15,598 bases of DNA from the NCBI GenBank assembly GCA_022565745.1, contig JAIUMB010000043.1, positions 1 through 15,598 of the forward strand, read 5' to 3'. A program made the translations under genes and the position numbers. Within the stretch, counting starts at the first letter, position 1, and each line of letters begins with the position of its first letter. The DNA is from Cryomorphaceae bacterium. GTDB taxonomy: Bacteria; Bacteroidota; Bacteroidia; Flavobacteriales; Schleiferiaceae. Below are positions 6,580-14,505 of the stretch, piece after piece. Under the pieces are notes generated by a model. It did not search any database, was not told the DNA's origin, and was given only the letters and a program-made list of their open reading frames with translations.

Positions 6580-7690
6580 CAAATCGCCATCGTACTGGGA
6601 CAACACCCAATTTGATATTGCCATCATAGGTGCCGGAATTACAGGCTCTATGGTGGCTTTTTTTCTTGAGAAAAAACACCCTAAACTTAAGGTTGCACTG
6701 ATTGATGCCCACCCCACTCCGTATGGCGCTACCACCAGAAATGCTGGCTTTGCGTGTTATGGAAGTCTTTCAGAATATGTCGATGACGCAAAAAGGCACG
6801 GTGAAGAATGTGCGCTTTCTTTGATGTTGAAACGCAGAGAAGGCTTAAGTATTCTCAAAGAAATCCTTCCTCCTGAACAAATGGATTTAAGAGTTGATGG
6901 CGGATCTGAATTGTTTCAAGACTCGGAAGCCTCTTTGTTTGAAAAATGCCTTGACATCAGAGAGGCACTTAATCACAAGATAAGCAATTCGTCGCACTAT
7001 CCTTTTAAAGTAACACTTAAACCTACTTTAGAATCAGGTTTAAGTGAAGGTGTTAAAGTGATTTATAATCAAGATGAAGGATCAATTAATTCAGACTTAA
7101 TGCTGCGTCAGATTCAGCGTCGTTTAAGTCACATACACAAATACTTTGGCTGTCAGGTACATCAGCTTTCTACTCATTCTTCTGGGGTTGATATATTCAC
7201 CAATCACTTTACTTTAACTGCCGGTAAGGTCTTGGTAGCGACCAATGCCGTGGCAAAAACATTGCTGTCGCATTTAGATGTCTTACCAAATAGAGGTCAG
7301 ATCTTAGTAACCTCACCCATACCCTCTTTAAACATTAAGGGCAATATTCATTATCAAGAAGGATTTTATTACGCTCGACAACTCAGCGATAAAAGGATAT
7401 TGATTGGCGGTGGTCGACATATTGATATGGAAAACGAGCAAACAGATCGTATGGAAACCACGTCAACCATACAAACCGCCATACAGCAGGTTTTAGAAGC
7501 CGTTATAATTCCCGAGGGCACACACTACTCCATCGATCATCAATGGGCAGGTTTAATGGGCTTTGGAAGTAACAATGAAAAATCCCCTTTGGTAGGTGCA
7601 GATGGAAATGTGCACTATATTGTACGCTTAGGTGGAATGGGGATTGCTTTAGCGCCTTATTTGGCTAAAGAATGGGTTGATGCAATATAA
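6572..7690 (+). CDS. DAO-type FAD-dependent oxidoreductase
   Basis: This is a flavoprotein of about 372 residues in the D-amino-acid oxidase/glycine oxidase superfamily (DAO fold). The N-terminal Rossmann motif AIIGAGITGSM, near residues 17-27 from the chosen start, binds the FAD ADP moiety, followed by an acidic residue ending strand 2 (LIDAHP). NAGFACYGS and the C-terminal GLMGFGS and RLGGMGIALAPYLAKEW segments are typical of the family. The substrate is unknown; amines or amino acids are the usual ones. The start is uncertain. TTG at 6572 puts a short leader before the SYWDN...FDI segment and overlaps the upstream gene by 8 bases. The first in-frame ATG is at 6518 but would overlap that gene by 62 bases and add 18 residues of no family character. 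The gene ends 24 bases from a convergent gene, with no clear terminator between. Confidence 0.87.
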   Translation: MPNKSPSYWDNTQFDIAIIGAGITGSMVAFFLEKKHPKLKVALIDAHPTPYGATTRNAGFACYGSLSEYVDDAKRHGEECALSLMLKRREGLSILKEILPPEQMDLRVDGGSELFQDSEASLFEKCLDIREALNHKISNSSHYPFKVTLKPTLESGLSEGVKVIYNQDEGSINSDLMLRQIQRRLSHIHKYFGCQVHQLSTHSSGVDIFTNHFTLTAGKVLVATNAVAKTLLSHLDVLPNRGQILVTSPIPSLNIKGNIHYQEGFYYARQLSDKRILIGGGRHIDMENEQTDRMETTSTIQTAIQQVLEAVIIPEGTHYSIDHQWAGLMGFGSNNEKSPLVGADGNVHYIVRLGGMGIALAPYLAKEWVDAI

Positions 7691-7714
7691 TATTTGGTGA
7701 TAAGACGACTGCCT

Positions 7715-8212
7715 TTAGTAATTGGCACGCGCCAAAGCAGATTGCGCAGCTTTCAAAAGTCCATTTGCATCTCGATATCCGCGTTCTTTCATGATAACAT
7801 CCTTTTCTGGGTCTATCAACATCAGTGTAGGCATGGCGCTAACATTGTATTTGGCTGCAGCTTCTGAGCCAACGCTTCTGTCGTCAACATCCATTTTTAC
7901 GTTGATAAATCGCTCGTTGAAGAAGGTGTAAACACTCTGATTGGTAAATACATCTCTTTCCATCATTTTACACGGCGCACACCAATCGGCATAAAAATCG
8001 ATAAAAACCTGCTTGTTTTCCTGTCTGGCCAGTTCCAACGCATCATCAAGTGACATATGCTTATAAAAACCAATGGTTTGATTTGCCTCCATTTGTTGAG
8101 GCGATCGGTCTCTAACAACCTCTTTATCAGAAGGTGTGGATTGACAAGAAAACAGTATTAAAGACGATAAGATAACTTGGAATGCAATTGCTACTCTGCG
8201 CATAAAAGACAT
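7715..8212 (-). CDS. Thioredoxin-fold lipoprotein
   Basis: The 165-residue product starts with a signal peptide (MSFMRRVAIAF and a hydrophobic stretch) ending in the lipobox LFSC with Cys at 23, so it should be a lipid-anchored envelope protein. The mature part carries a thioredoxin domain: VFIDFYADWCAPCKMM contains the CAPC redox pair (Cys78, Cys81), and SAMPT supplies the cis-proline near 128. It resembles DsbD-gamma and Thioredoxin_7 type domains and would reduce or exchange disulphides of exported proteins; the partner is unknown. An alternative start three codons on (MRRVAI) gives the same mature protein. It begins 7 bases after the beta-barrel gene, so it is probably the last gene of the phoH operon. 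No TonB or cytochrome-maturation gene is adjacent to suggest a dedicated pathway. Confidence 0.92.
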   Translation of the reverse strand: MSFMRRVAIAFQVILSSLILFSCQSTPSDKEVVRDRSPQQMEANQTIGFYKHMSLDDALELARQENKQVFIDFYADWCAPCKMMERDVFTNQSVYTFFNERFINVKMDVDDRSVGSEAAAKYNVSAMPTLMLIDPEKDVIMKERGYRDANGLLKAAQSALARANY

Positions 8213-8219
8213 AAATTTT

Positions 8220-8837
8220 TTAGATGATTGTGAATCCTAAACTCAAGTAGATGTGTGTAAACCTCAGGTTACCTGCAAATGGCTCACCATCCAGACGAAT
8301 CCCTTCAACATTGTTGCCCAAGCTAGATTCATATCGAACATCCATAGAAAAATTACCAGCATCCAATCCTATACCTGCCCGCCAAGCACGGGTTTCTTCC
8401 CTTAAGCCACTTGAAATAACACTTGACAAGCCCTCGGTTCGATTGAAATTAAAATTGATACCACCATACACCCTAAGTGGTCCTAGTTTCTGACCAATTT
8501 GTATGGGTAAATCAAATCGATTAAATTTAATGCTTCGGTACGTATTGGATTCACCATCCCTTAAAAATTCCAATTCGCCTCTACTCGATGCAAACTGAAA
8601 TTCCGGTTCAACATAAAATAGTCCGAAATTAAATCTTGTAAACGTACCTAGATGATAACCTGCTTGGGGATCTCCACTTCTGACTTTGCCTTCTGCACCA
8701 TTCACTGAAGTTTGCGTATTGTGAACCCCAGCTCTAAGGCCCCAATCAAAAAAACTGGAACCATTTCTGCCGTTACCGTTGTTTTGTGCAACAAGGAACA
8801 TGGGCATCAAGGCAAAAATGAAAATGATCTTCTTCAT
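8220..8837 (-). CDS. Small outer-membrane beta-barrel protein (OMP_b-brl_2/PorT-like family)
   Basis: This 205-residue protein has a clear signal peptide (MKKIIFIFALMPMFLVAQ, cleavage near 18) and a Gly/Asn-rich mature start. Eight or so alternating hydrophobic strands follow, such as FDWGLRAGVH, LGTFTRFNFGLFYVEPEFQFAS, FNRFDLPIQIGQKLGPLRVYGGI, GIGLDAGNFSMDVRYE and the closing FTHIYLSLGFTII. The segment DLPIQIGQKLGPLRVYGG is the recognisable core of PorT-like barrels, but I do not claim it is the type IX secretion component PorT. The strand pattern and the terminal aromatic/hydrophobic strand indicate an outer-membrane barrel; transport or structural role is unknown. It lies 16 bases after purC and 7 before the thioredoxin lipoprotein gene, suggesting a shared transcript. 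A lone -7-like box within the purC end could give extra expression. Confidence 0.87.
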   Translation of the reverse strand: MKKIIFIFALMPMFLVAQNNGNGRNGSSFFDWGLRAGVHNTQTSVNGAEGKVRSGDPQAGYHLGTFTRFNFGLFYVEPEFQFASSRGELEFLRDGESNTYRSIKFNRFDLPIQIGQKLGPLRVYGGINFNFNRTEGLSSVISSGLREETRAWRAGIGLDAGNFSMDVRYESSLGNNVEGIRLDGEPFAGNLRFTHIYLSLGFTII

Positions 8838-8853
8838 GTGGATGGTTTTACCC

Positions 8854-9777
8854 TTAGGTATCCGATTTCTGCAAATATACTGATAAAGTATCGGTTACGG
8901 AAGGAATTGTCTCTACATCTACAAACGCAAAAGGTGTTCCAACTATTTTTTCGTACAGTTCGAAATAACGCTTTTGTATAGATTTAACAACTTCCGATGT
9001 CATTTCAGGAACCTTTTGCCCATCCTTTCCCGTAAATCCGTTTTCTGAAAGCCATTCTCTCACGAATTCTTTAGACAATTGTCTGACAGGTTTTTCGTTC
9101 TGCCATTGTGCTTCGAAATTTTCGGCCATCACGTATCTGCTTGAGTCAGGCGTATGGATTTCATCAATGAGGATTATTTGACCGTCATTGGTTTTGCCAA
9201 ACTCATACTTGGTGTCAACAAGAATAAGTCCGCGTTCTAAAGCCATTTCTTGTCCACGCTTAAAAAGCTTCAAACTATAGTCCTCTAAAACACGGTAATC
9301 TTTTTCGGAAACGATTCCGCGACTGATAATGTCTTCTCGAGCAATGTCTTCGTCGTGATCACCATGGTCTGCTTTGGTTGTTGGGGTAATGATGGGCGAT
9401 TCAAAAGGCTGATTTTGCTTCATCCCATCCGGCAAGGAAACACCGCAGAGCGAACGTTTGCCTTCGTTGTATGTGCGCCAGGCGTGCCCCGTAAGACAGC
9501 CTCTAACCACCATTTCAACCTTAAAAGGCGTGGCGTGCAAACCAACACTGATTTGCGGATGAATAACCTCTTCCAGCCAATTGGGAACCAAGTCGGCCGT
9601 AGCGTTTAGAAAATATGCCGCAATTTGGTTGAGCACCTGCCCCTTACCTGGAATGGTTTTAGGCAAAATGACGTCAAACGCCGATATGCGATCGGAAGCA
9701 ACAAGGGCTATTTTTCCTCCGGAAAGGGTGTACACATCGCGAACTTTCCCGTGGTACGTATTGATGATTTCGGCCAT
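8854..9777 (-). CDS. purC: Phosphoribosylaminoimidazole-succinocarboxamide (SAICAR) synthase
   Basis: The enzyme joins CAIR and aspartate using ATP to make SAICAR in de novo purine synthesis, in the cytoplasm. From the chosen start the 307 residues show the family order: YHGKVRDVY (8-16), the ATP-binding ASDRISAFDV (27-36), the EMVVRGCLTGHAW block (88-100), the acidic loop near 140-150, DTKYEFG (188-194) and the signature DEIHTPDSSRY (205-215). The reading frame is open back to an ATG at 9900, but that would lie within phoH and add 41 residues without family character. The ATG at 9777, directly before the first conserved strand, is preferred; it follows the phoH stop by 4 bases, so the two genes are very likely co-transcribed. 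Length is normal for a single-domain PurC. Confidence 0.95.
   Translation of the reverse strand: MAEIINTYHGKVRDVYTLSGGKIALVASDRISAFDVILPKTIPGKGQVLNQIAAYFLNATADLVPNWLEEVIHPQISVGLHATPFKVEMVVRGCLTGHAWRTYNEGKRSLCGVSLPDGMKQNQPFESPIITPTTKADHGDHDEDIAREDIISRGIVSEKDYRVLEDYSLKLFKRGQEMALERGLILVDTKYEFGKTNDGQIILIDEIHTPDSSRYVMAENFEAQWQNEKPVRQLSKEFVREWLSENGFTGKDGQKVPEMTSEVVKSIQKRYFELYEKIVGTPFAFVDVETIPSVTDTLSVYLQKSDT
8872..8879 (-). promoter_or_regulatory. Possible internal -7 box before the beta-barrel gene
   Basis: TATATTTG on the minus strand matches the -7 consensus and would start transcription near 8865, 28 bases before the ATG at 8837. No TTG or TTTG is found at the right distance upstream, so the call is weak. 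Confidence 0.3.
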
Positions 9778-9781
9778 GGTT

Positions 9782-10747
9782 TTATGGGGTATCTGAATTG
9801 GTGTGATGATCGTAGGCACCGATGATTCTCTTGACCAAATCGTGTCTGATGACGTCCTTTTCATCGAGATGTACAAATGAAATCCCTTCAATGGACTCAA
9901 GTATGCGCATGGCTTCTCTTAGTCCAGACGCCTGTTTTCGCGGTAAATCTACCTGCGACATATCACCGGTTATGATGAATTTAGCCGACTTACCCATTCT
10001 GGTTAAGAACATTTTCATCTGAGCCGTTGTGGTGTTTTGGGCTTCGTCTAAAATAACGAATGCATGATCGAGTGTACGCCCTCGCATAAATGCCAATGGA
10101 GCAATTTGAATGACTCCGGTTTCAACATAGTACTCCAACTTCTCTGCTGGAATCATATCACGAAGTGCATCATAGAGCGGTTGCAAGTAAGGATCAAGCT
10201 TTTCTTTTAAGTCACCCGGTAAAAATCCTAAGTTTTCACCTGCTTCAACAGCCGGACGGGTTAAAATAATCCGTCTTACTTCTTTGGATTTCAATGCCTG
10301 TACAGCCAATGCAACTGCGGTATATGTTTTTCCCGTTCCTGCTGGTCCGAGTGCAAACAGCATATCGTTTTTTCTTATGGCCTCAACCATGGCTCGTTGA
10401 TTAACCGTACGCGGTTTAATCAGCATGCCACTTACACCAAATACAAGGATCTCGTCTTCTGATGAATCAATATCCTTTCTCATTGAGGTGTTTTCGTTAA
10501 TATTGAGAATACGCTCCAGCTGACTTTCCGTAATGGAATTGTACTTGGCGATATGACGAGCTATCAAATCTATTTTATCTTCAAAATCTTCAATTTGGTC
10601 TTTTTCACCGTGAATGGTGATGTTGTCTCCTCTTGCTGTGATTTTTAACTTGGGATAATGAGCTTGAATCATGTTCAGATAACGGTTATTTACACCGTAA
10701 ACATCTCGTGGCGAAGCCTTGGTAAGCTGTATGGATTTTTTTATCAA
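9782..10747 (-). CDS. phoH: PhoH-like ATPase
   Basis: The 321 residues have an N-terminal KH-like region (about 1-85), including the VYGVNNRYLNMIQAHYPKL segment usual in this family. A P-loop NTPase domain follows: Walker A GPAGTGKT at 134-141, the conserved TRPAVEAGENLGFLPGDL segment near 163-180, Walker B ILDEAQN near 232-238 and a helicase-superfamily-like ITGDMSQVDLP motif near 260-270. PhoH proteins are ATPases linked to RNA metabolism, sometimes fused to nucleases or linked to YbeY; their exact role is unsettled. The ATG at 10747 precedes the family's usual N-terminus and lies about 47 bases after a predicted transcription start. It heads a minus-strand cluster with purC (4-base gap), the beta-barrel gene and the thioredoxin lipoprotein gene, and is divergent from the DUF62 gene. 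Confidence 0.95.
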   Translation of the reverse strand: MIKKSIQLTKASPRDVYGVNNRYLNMIQAHYPKLKITARGDNITIHGEKDQIEDFEDKIDLIARHIAKYNSITESQLERILNINENTSMRKDIDSSEDEILVFGVSGMLIKPRTVNQRAMVEAIRKNDMLFALGPAGTGKTYTAVALAVQALKSKEVRRIILTRPAVEAGENLGFLPGDLKEKLDPYLQPLYDALRDMIPAEKLEYYVETGVIQIAPLAFMRGRTLDHAFVILDEAQNTTTAQMKMFLTRMGKSAKFIITGDMSQVDLPRKQASGLREAMRILESIEGISFVHLDEKDVIRHDLVKRIIGAYDHHTNSDTP

Positions 10748-10800
10748 GCGTTGTGAAATTTCAATGGGTTAGTAGATTTATTTCTTGCTGTATCAAAGGA

Positions 10801-10832
10801 CAAAAATACACTTCAACAATAGATTTTTCAAA
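10801..10832 (-). promoter_or_regulatory. Bacteroidota-type promoter of the phoH operon
   Basis: On the minus strand TTTG (10832-10829), a 20-base spacer and TATTTTTG (10808-10801) match the consensus. The expected start near 10794 leaves a leader of about 47 bases before the phoH ATG. Confidence 0.72.
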
Positions 10833-10875
10833 GATCAGCACAGAATATTTTGTTGGAAAGTCAATGCCAATTATT

Positions 10876-10906
10876 GTTGTATGAGAAAAAAATCAACCTA
10901 TTTTTG
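10876..10906 (+). promoter_or_regulatory. Bacteroidota-type promoter of the DUF62-gldFG cluster
   Basis: TTG (10877-10879, preceded by G rather than T), a 19-base spacer and TATTTTTG (10899-10906) fit the consensus. Transcription would start near 10913, about 24 bases before the ATG at 10937. This supports that ATG over the upstream one at 10850, which would precede the promoter. Confidence 0.65.
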
Positions 10907-10936
10907 AAGCAGCAAAACGGCATCTATAATTTCAGC

Positions 10937-11737
10937 ATGAATATCATCACATTTACCAGTGATTTCGGCACCAAAGACCCCTACATAGGTATTTGGAAAG
11001 GCATTATTCTCAGTCAAAGTTCGGCGATAAATATCATTGACATTAGTCACGACATCGCCCCGGCTAACTTCATGGAAACGGCCTATGTTGTGAATAGTTG
11101 CTACCACCACTACCCCAAGGGAACCGTCCATTTGGTATCTGTGGAGGAGAAAGACGCCAATAGTATTCGTTACCTGGCCATGAAAAAAGACGGGCATTTT
11201 TTTATTGCGCCTGACAATGGTATTCTCACATTGATTCGTCCGGAATACCGCGCAGAGGCCATCCACGAAATAAACATAGATGCTCGAGAATCACTGCAAC
11301 CGGGTATGCAGATTATGAGTAAAGCGGCTGTTTACTTATCCGACGATGGTGTCATAAGCGTGCTGGGAAAACCCTGTGTTGACCCCAAAGACATCAAACC
11401 GAGAAAACCTTTTTACAACGAAACTCAAAATATACTTCAAGGCCATATCATTTTTATTGACCGGCGCGGTAATGTGGTGACCAACATTGATGAAGAGACG
11501 TTTTACACGGCAAAAAAAGAAAGGCCCTTTAGCATTAATCTGCCCGCCAGAATACGAATCGATAAAATTACCAAATCATTTAGAGAAATCAATGAAGAGG
11601 CTGTTACTTTTGCTCTCTTTAATCACAACGGATTGCTCGAAATAGGTGTGTATGGTGGAAGTTTACTCAATTTCACCGGAGCAACTCACCTATTGGGTTT
11701 ATCTTTGCAAGACAAAATAACCATTGAATTTTCATGA
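10937..11737 (+). CDS. DUF62 / SAM hydroxide adenosyltransferase family protein
   Basis: The 266 residues from this ATG begin with the family's strand-loop ITFTSDFGTKDPYIGIWKG and continue with INIIDISHDIAP, YPKGTVHLVSV, FFIAPDNGILTLI and, in the C-terminal barrel, IDRRGNVVTNID and a GGSLLNFTGA segment. Characterised members include SAM hydrolases and the chlorinase and fluorinase; they attack S-adenosylmethionine with water or halide. Here the loop after VHLVSV reads EEKDANSIR instead of the usual Asp-Pro-Gly-Val-Gly...Arg, and the later His-Gly-Arg-Asp segment seems replaced by GMQIMSKAAVYLS, so the known Asp-Arg-His catalytic set is not evident. Function is therefore open. An in-frame ATG at 10850 adds 29 residues without family character and precedes the promoter. 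The stop overlaps the next ATG by 4 bases (ATGA). Confidence 0.88.
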   Translation: MNIITFTSDFGTKDPYIGIWKGIILSQSSAINIIDISHDIAPANFMETAYVVNSCYHHYPKGTVHLVSVEEKDANSIRYLAMKKDGHFFIAPDNGILTLIRPEYRAEAIHEINIDARESLQPGMQIMSKAAVYLSDDGVISVLGKPCVDPKDIKPRKPFYNETQNILQGHIIFIDRRGNVVTNIDEETFYTAKKERPFSINLPARIRIDKITKSFREINEEAVTFALFNHNGLLEIGVYGGSLLNFTGATHLLGLSLQDKITIEFS

Positions 11738-12018
11738 TCATACGCATCGTTAAAATGCACTTTCAATCAGACAAAGTCGACGATTTTGTTAAAATTTTTA
11801 ATGACAACAAGTCCCGTATCGCTGGCTTTGACGGGTGTCTTCACGTTGAACTCTTAAAAGACATCGACTCAGATTCCACCTTTTTTACATATAGTCATTG
11901 GACGTCTCCTGATGCATTAGATGTGTACCGACACTCAGATACGTTTCGCGACATCTGGGGTCAAACCAAAGTACTGTTTAACCGTGCGCCCGAAGCGTGG
12001 AGCGTTCGTAAAGCTTGA
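11734..12018 (+). CDS. ABM-fold (antibiotic biosynthesis monooxygenase-like) small protein
   Basis: This 94-residue protein matches the dimeric alpha-beta barrel ABM domain over its full length: MIIRIVKMHF as strand 1, the FVKIFNDNKSRIAGFDGCLHVELLKD helix-strand, FFTYSHWTSPDALDVYRHS and DIWGQTKVLFNRAPEAW. Members include cofactor-free monooxygenases, heme-degrading enzymes and many uncharacterised proteins; I cannot assign a substrate. No signal peptide is present, so it is cytoplasmic. It overlaps the DUF62 stop by 4 bases and ends 6 bases before gldF, which implies translation from the same message. The constant association with its neighbours, rather than any residue seen, is the main clue to its role. 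Confidence 0.88.
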   Translation: MIIRIVKMHFQSDKVDDFVKIFNDNKSRIAGFDGCLHVELLKDIDSDSTFFTYSHWTSPDALDVYRHSDTFRDIWGQTKVLFNRAPEAWSVRKA

Positions 12019-12024
12019 TTTTCC

Positions 12025-12753
12025 ATGTTTGTACTGGCACGTAAAGAAATTAGAGGTTTTTTTGGCAGCATCACCGGTTATTTGGTGATCGCGGTATTTT
12101 TAACCCTAAACAGTTTGTTTTTGTGGATTTTTGACAGTGGCTTTAGCATACCAGAGAGCGGTTATGCGGGGATTGACGGACTATTCATTATTTCCCCTTG
12201 GGTCTTCTTGTTTTTAATTCCTGCGGTTACCATGCGGCTGTTTTCTGAAGAATATCGCCTGGGTACAATAGCCATATTAAAAACACGACCACTTACCGAC
12301 TTACAAATAATTGCCGGGAAATGGTTAGCCGGCATCGCACTGGTGTTAATTGCTTTGATCCCAACCTTGATTTATTATTTCACCGTGTATGAACTCGGAG
12401 AAACTCGAGGAAACATCGACTCAGGGGCTACGTTTGGCTCTTACATAGGACTGCTGTTCTTAGCTGCAGCGTATGTTTCCATGGGGCTTTTTGCCTCTTC
12501 ATTAAGTGACAACCCCATCATTGCCTTTCTTATGGGTATGCTGTTTTGCTTTGTCTTTTATTTCGGGTTCGATCAGTTGGCGCAGGTATTCCCCTCTTCT
12601 TCCACTCAACTTTTTGTCATGTCTCTTGGCATTAATGACCACTACGTATCAATGAGTCGAGGTGTGATTGATTCTCGTGATGTGATCTATTTTGTCAGCT
12701 TAATTATTTTATTCACGATTCCCACTCAGTGGATTCTCAAAAAACGCGTGTAG
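12025..12753 (+). CDS. gldF: Gliding-motility ABC transporter permease GldF
   Basis: The 242-residue permease of the ABC-2 type has about six membrane segments, near residues 16-36, 53-70, 100-120, 138-160, 168-186 and 214-235. The cytoplasmic motif RLFSEEYRLGTIAILKTRPLTD at about 71-92 is highly characteristic of GldF and related NosY-like permeases, and the N-terminal FVLARKEIRGFFGSITGYL also fits. In Flavobacterium johnsoniae, GldA (ATPase), GldF and GldG form an ABC transporter required for gliding in that species, though not all gliding relatives have it. No gldA is in this window, which matches its separate location in F. johnsoniae. The gene is 6 bases after the ABM gene and 3 bases before gldG, so all are probably read from the promoter near 10876-10906. 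Confidence 0.95.
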   Translation: MFVLARKEIRGFFGSITGYLVIAVFLTLNSLFLWIFDSGFSIPESGYAGIDGLFIISPWVFLFLIPAVTMRLFSEEYRLGTIAILKTRPLTDLQIIAGKWLAGIALVLIALIPTLIYYFTVYELGETRGNIDSGATFGSYIGLLFLAAAYVSMGLFASSLSDNPIIAFLMGMLFCFVFYFGFDQLAQVFPSSSTQLFVMSLGINDHYVSMSRGVIDSRDVIYFVSLIILFTIPTQWILKKRV

Positions 12754-12756
12754 TTT

Positions 12757-14472
12757 ATGAAGCGTAACAACCAAACGTTTTTGATACAAATCATTCTGTG
12801 GGGTGCCATTATAGTACTGCTCAACTTGGTATCGCAGCGCCTGTTTTTTCGTGCTGACCTCACGGCGGAAAAAAGATACAGTCTGAATAAAGTAACCAAA
12901 GACCTCATTGCCGAGCTGGAAGACCCCGTCTTGGTGAAGTTGTACATGGCCGGAGAAATGCCAGCTGATTTTTTACGACTTCAACGTGAAGCCATTCAAA
13001 TGCTCAATGAATTTAAGGCGATTTATAAAAATATTGAACTGGAAATCATTGACCCCAATGCCATTGAAAATCGGAAAGAGCGCAGCAACCTTATGCAGCA
13101 ACTCGAGACGCTGGGACTCAATCCTATTCAAGTAGAAATTGAAGAATCGGGCGGAGAAAAACGAATAACCGTCTACCCTGGCGCTATAATGAGCTATGCA
13201 GAGCGACAAATACCCGTTCAGCTCTTGTCGGGACAGTTAAACGTCACTCCGGAGCAACAAATCAACGCGGCCATACAAAACTTAGAGTACACTTGGGCCA
13301 ATGCCATTCGTTCACTGGCCAAAACAAAGAGAAAATCGGTTGGTTTCCTCTTTGGAAATGGTCAACTTCCCGTTGAGAACGTTGCCGATATCATGACCAC
13401 TTTATCACAACATTACGAGGTAGGTCGTATGGACATCAAAGAATATCCGGTGGATACCATTACCGGCGAATTGAGTCTGCAAAGGCAGTTAACGCGAATC
13501 AACCGCTTTGACGCCATCGTGATTGCCAAGCCTACAGAACCTTTCAATAATTTAGATAAATTTCTCATCGACCAATACATCATGCAGGGCGGCAATGTCT
13601 TGTGGTGTATCGACGCTGTTCATGCCGATATGGATTCCCTCAGTGAGTCGTCTGAAATGCTGGCTTTCCCCATCCTTGATGATTTGAAGATAAGTGACAT
13701 GTTGTTTAAGTACGGCGTACGCGTAAATTCAAATTTGGTTCAAGATCTAAAGGCGGCGTGGTTATCAGATATGCAGCGCGTTCGACCTTGGGTGTATTTT
13801 CCTTTGGTAACGCCGCGGGTAAAGCACCCCATTACCAAAGACCTAAATGCCATAAAACTTCAGTTTGCCAGCTCCATCGACACCGTCATGGCTGAGGGCA
13901 TTACTAAAACACCTTTGCTCTTGAGTTCAGGCAACACCAAAGTGGTTCCTACCCCTCACGTAGTAAGTCTTGATCGCTATTACAATTTCCCCAAAGACGA
14001 TATTTTTGCGAAGTCCAATATTCCAATGGCCTATTTACTTGAAGGTGAGTTTAACAGCATTTTTGCCAATCGCATCATGCCGCGATTGGATGGAAAGGAA
14101 GACATCCCATTTCGCGAGAAAGGCAAACATTCTACCCAAGTGATTATCGCCGATGGTGATGTTATTAAAAATCAGCGAAATATACTGAACCCCAATATAG
14201 AAAGAGGTAAGCCTCTGCCTTTAGGTCTCGATCAGTTTACCGGCGTGCAGTACGGGAACAAGGATTTCCTACTCAACGTTTTTGACTATATGTTGGATCC
14301 CCGCAACCTCATTCAAATCCGGTCTAGAGAACTAAAAATTAGACTTTTAGATAGAGAGCGAATGAGGGCTGAGCGCAACTTTTGGGTGGTCATTAATACG
14401 GCTGTACCCATTTTATTAATGGTCCTTATTGGAATAATCAACATTGTATTGCGCAAGAGGAAATATGCGTAG
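12757..14472 (+). CDS. gldG: Gliding-motility ABC transporter auxiliary protein GldG
   Basis: This 571-residue protein has an N-terminal membrane anchor (about 8-28, ILWGAIIVLLNLVSQ), then the GldG opening RADLTAEKRYSLNKVTKDLI. A large extracytoplasmic region follows with an ABC_transp_aux (DUF, IFT52-like) domain, including KRKSVGFLFGNGQLPVENVADI near 190-211, and then DKFLIDQYIMQGGNVLWCIDAV near 268-290. A second membrane helix closes the protein (about 544-564), followed by the basic end LRKRKYA. The two-helix layout places the bulk on the periplasmic side beside GldF. It starts 3 bases after gldF. Length is normal for GldG. Its exact contribution to transport or motility is not known, although the family assignment is secure. 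Confidence 0.94.
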   Translation: MKRNNQTFLIQIILWGAIIVLLNLVSQRLFFRADLTAEKRYSLNKVTKDLIAELEDPVLVKLYMAGEMPADFLRLQREAIQMLNEFKAIYKNIELEIIDPNAIENRKERSNLMQQLETLGLNPIQVEIEESGGEKRITVYPGAIMSYAERQIPVQLLSGQLNVTPEQQINAAIQNLEYTWANAIRSLAKTKRKSVGFLFGNGQLPVENVADIMTTLSQHYEVGRMDIKEYPVDTITGELSLQRQLTRINRFDAIVIAKPTEPFNNLDKFLIDQYIMQGGNVLWCIDAVHADMDSLSESSEMLAFPILDDLKISDMLFKYGVRVNSNLVQDLKAAWLSDMQRVRPWVYFPLVTPRVKHPITKDLNAIKLQFASSIDTVMAEGITKTPLLLSSGNTKVVPTPHVVSLDRYYNFPKDDIFAKSNIPMAYLLEGEFNSIFANRIMPRLDGKEDIPFREKGKHSTQVIIADGDVIKNQRNILNPNIERGKPLPLGLDQFTGVQYGNKDFLLNVFDYMLDPRNLIQIRSRELKIRLLDRERMRAERNFWVVINTAVPILLMVLIGIINIVLRKRKYA

Positions 14473-14505
14473 ATCAAGTGTTTCGGCGCTTGTACAGCAA
14501 AAGAG

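Noticed and set aside
7691..7714. Possible terminator between the convergent oxidoreductase and thioredoxin genes
   Set aside because: The 24 bases contain no stable stem or T-run.
8712..8981. 89-codon plus-strand frame across the purC-barrel junction
   Set aside because: It is antisense to two well-supported genes, shows no recognisable domain and lacks a promoter-like sequence.
9778..9900. 41-residue N-terminal extension of PurC
   Set aside because: It lies within the 3' end of phoH and lacks PurC character; the ATG at 9777 fits the family.
10850..10936. 29-residue N-terminal extension of the DUF62 protein
   Set aside because: It has no family resemblance and begins upstream of the consensus promoter at 10876-10906; the ATG at 10937 starts directly at the first conserved strand.
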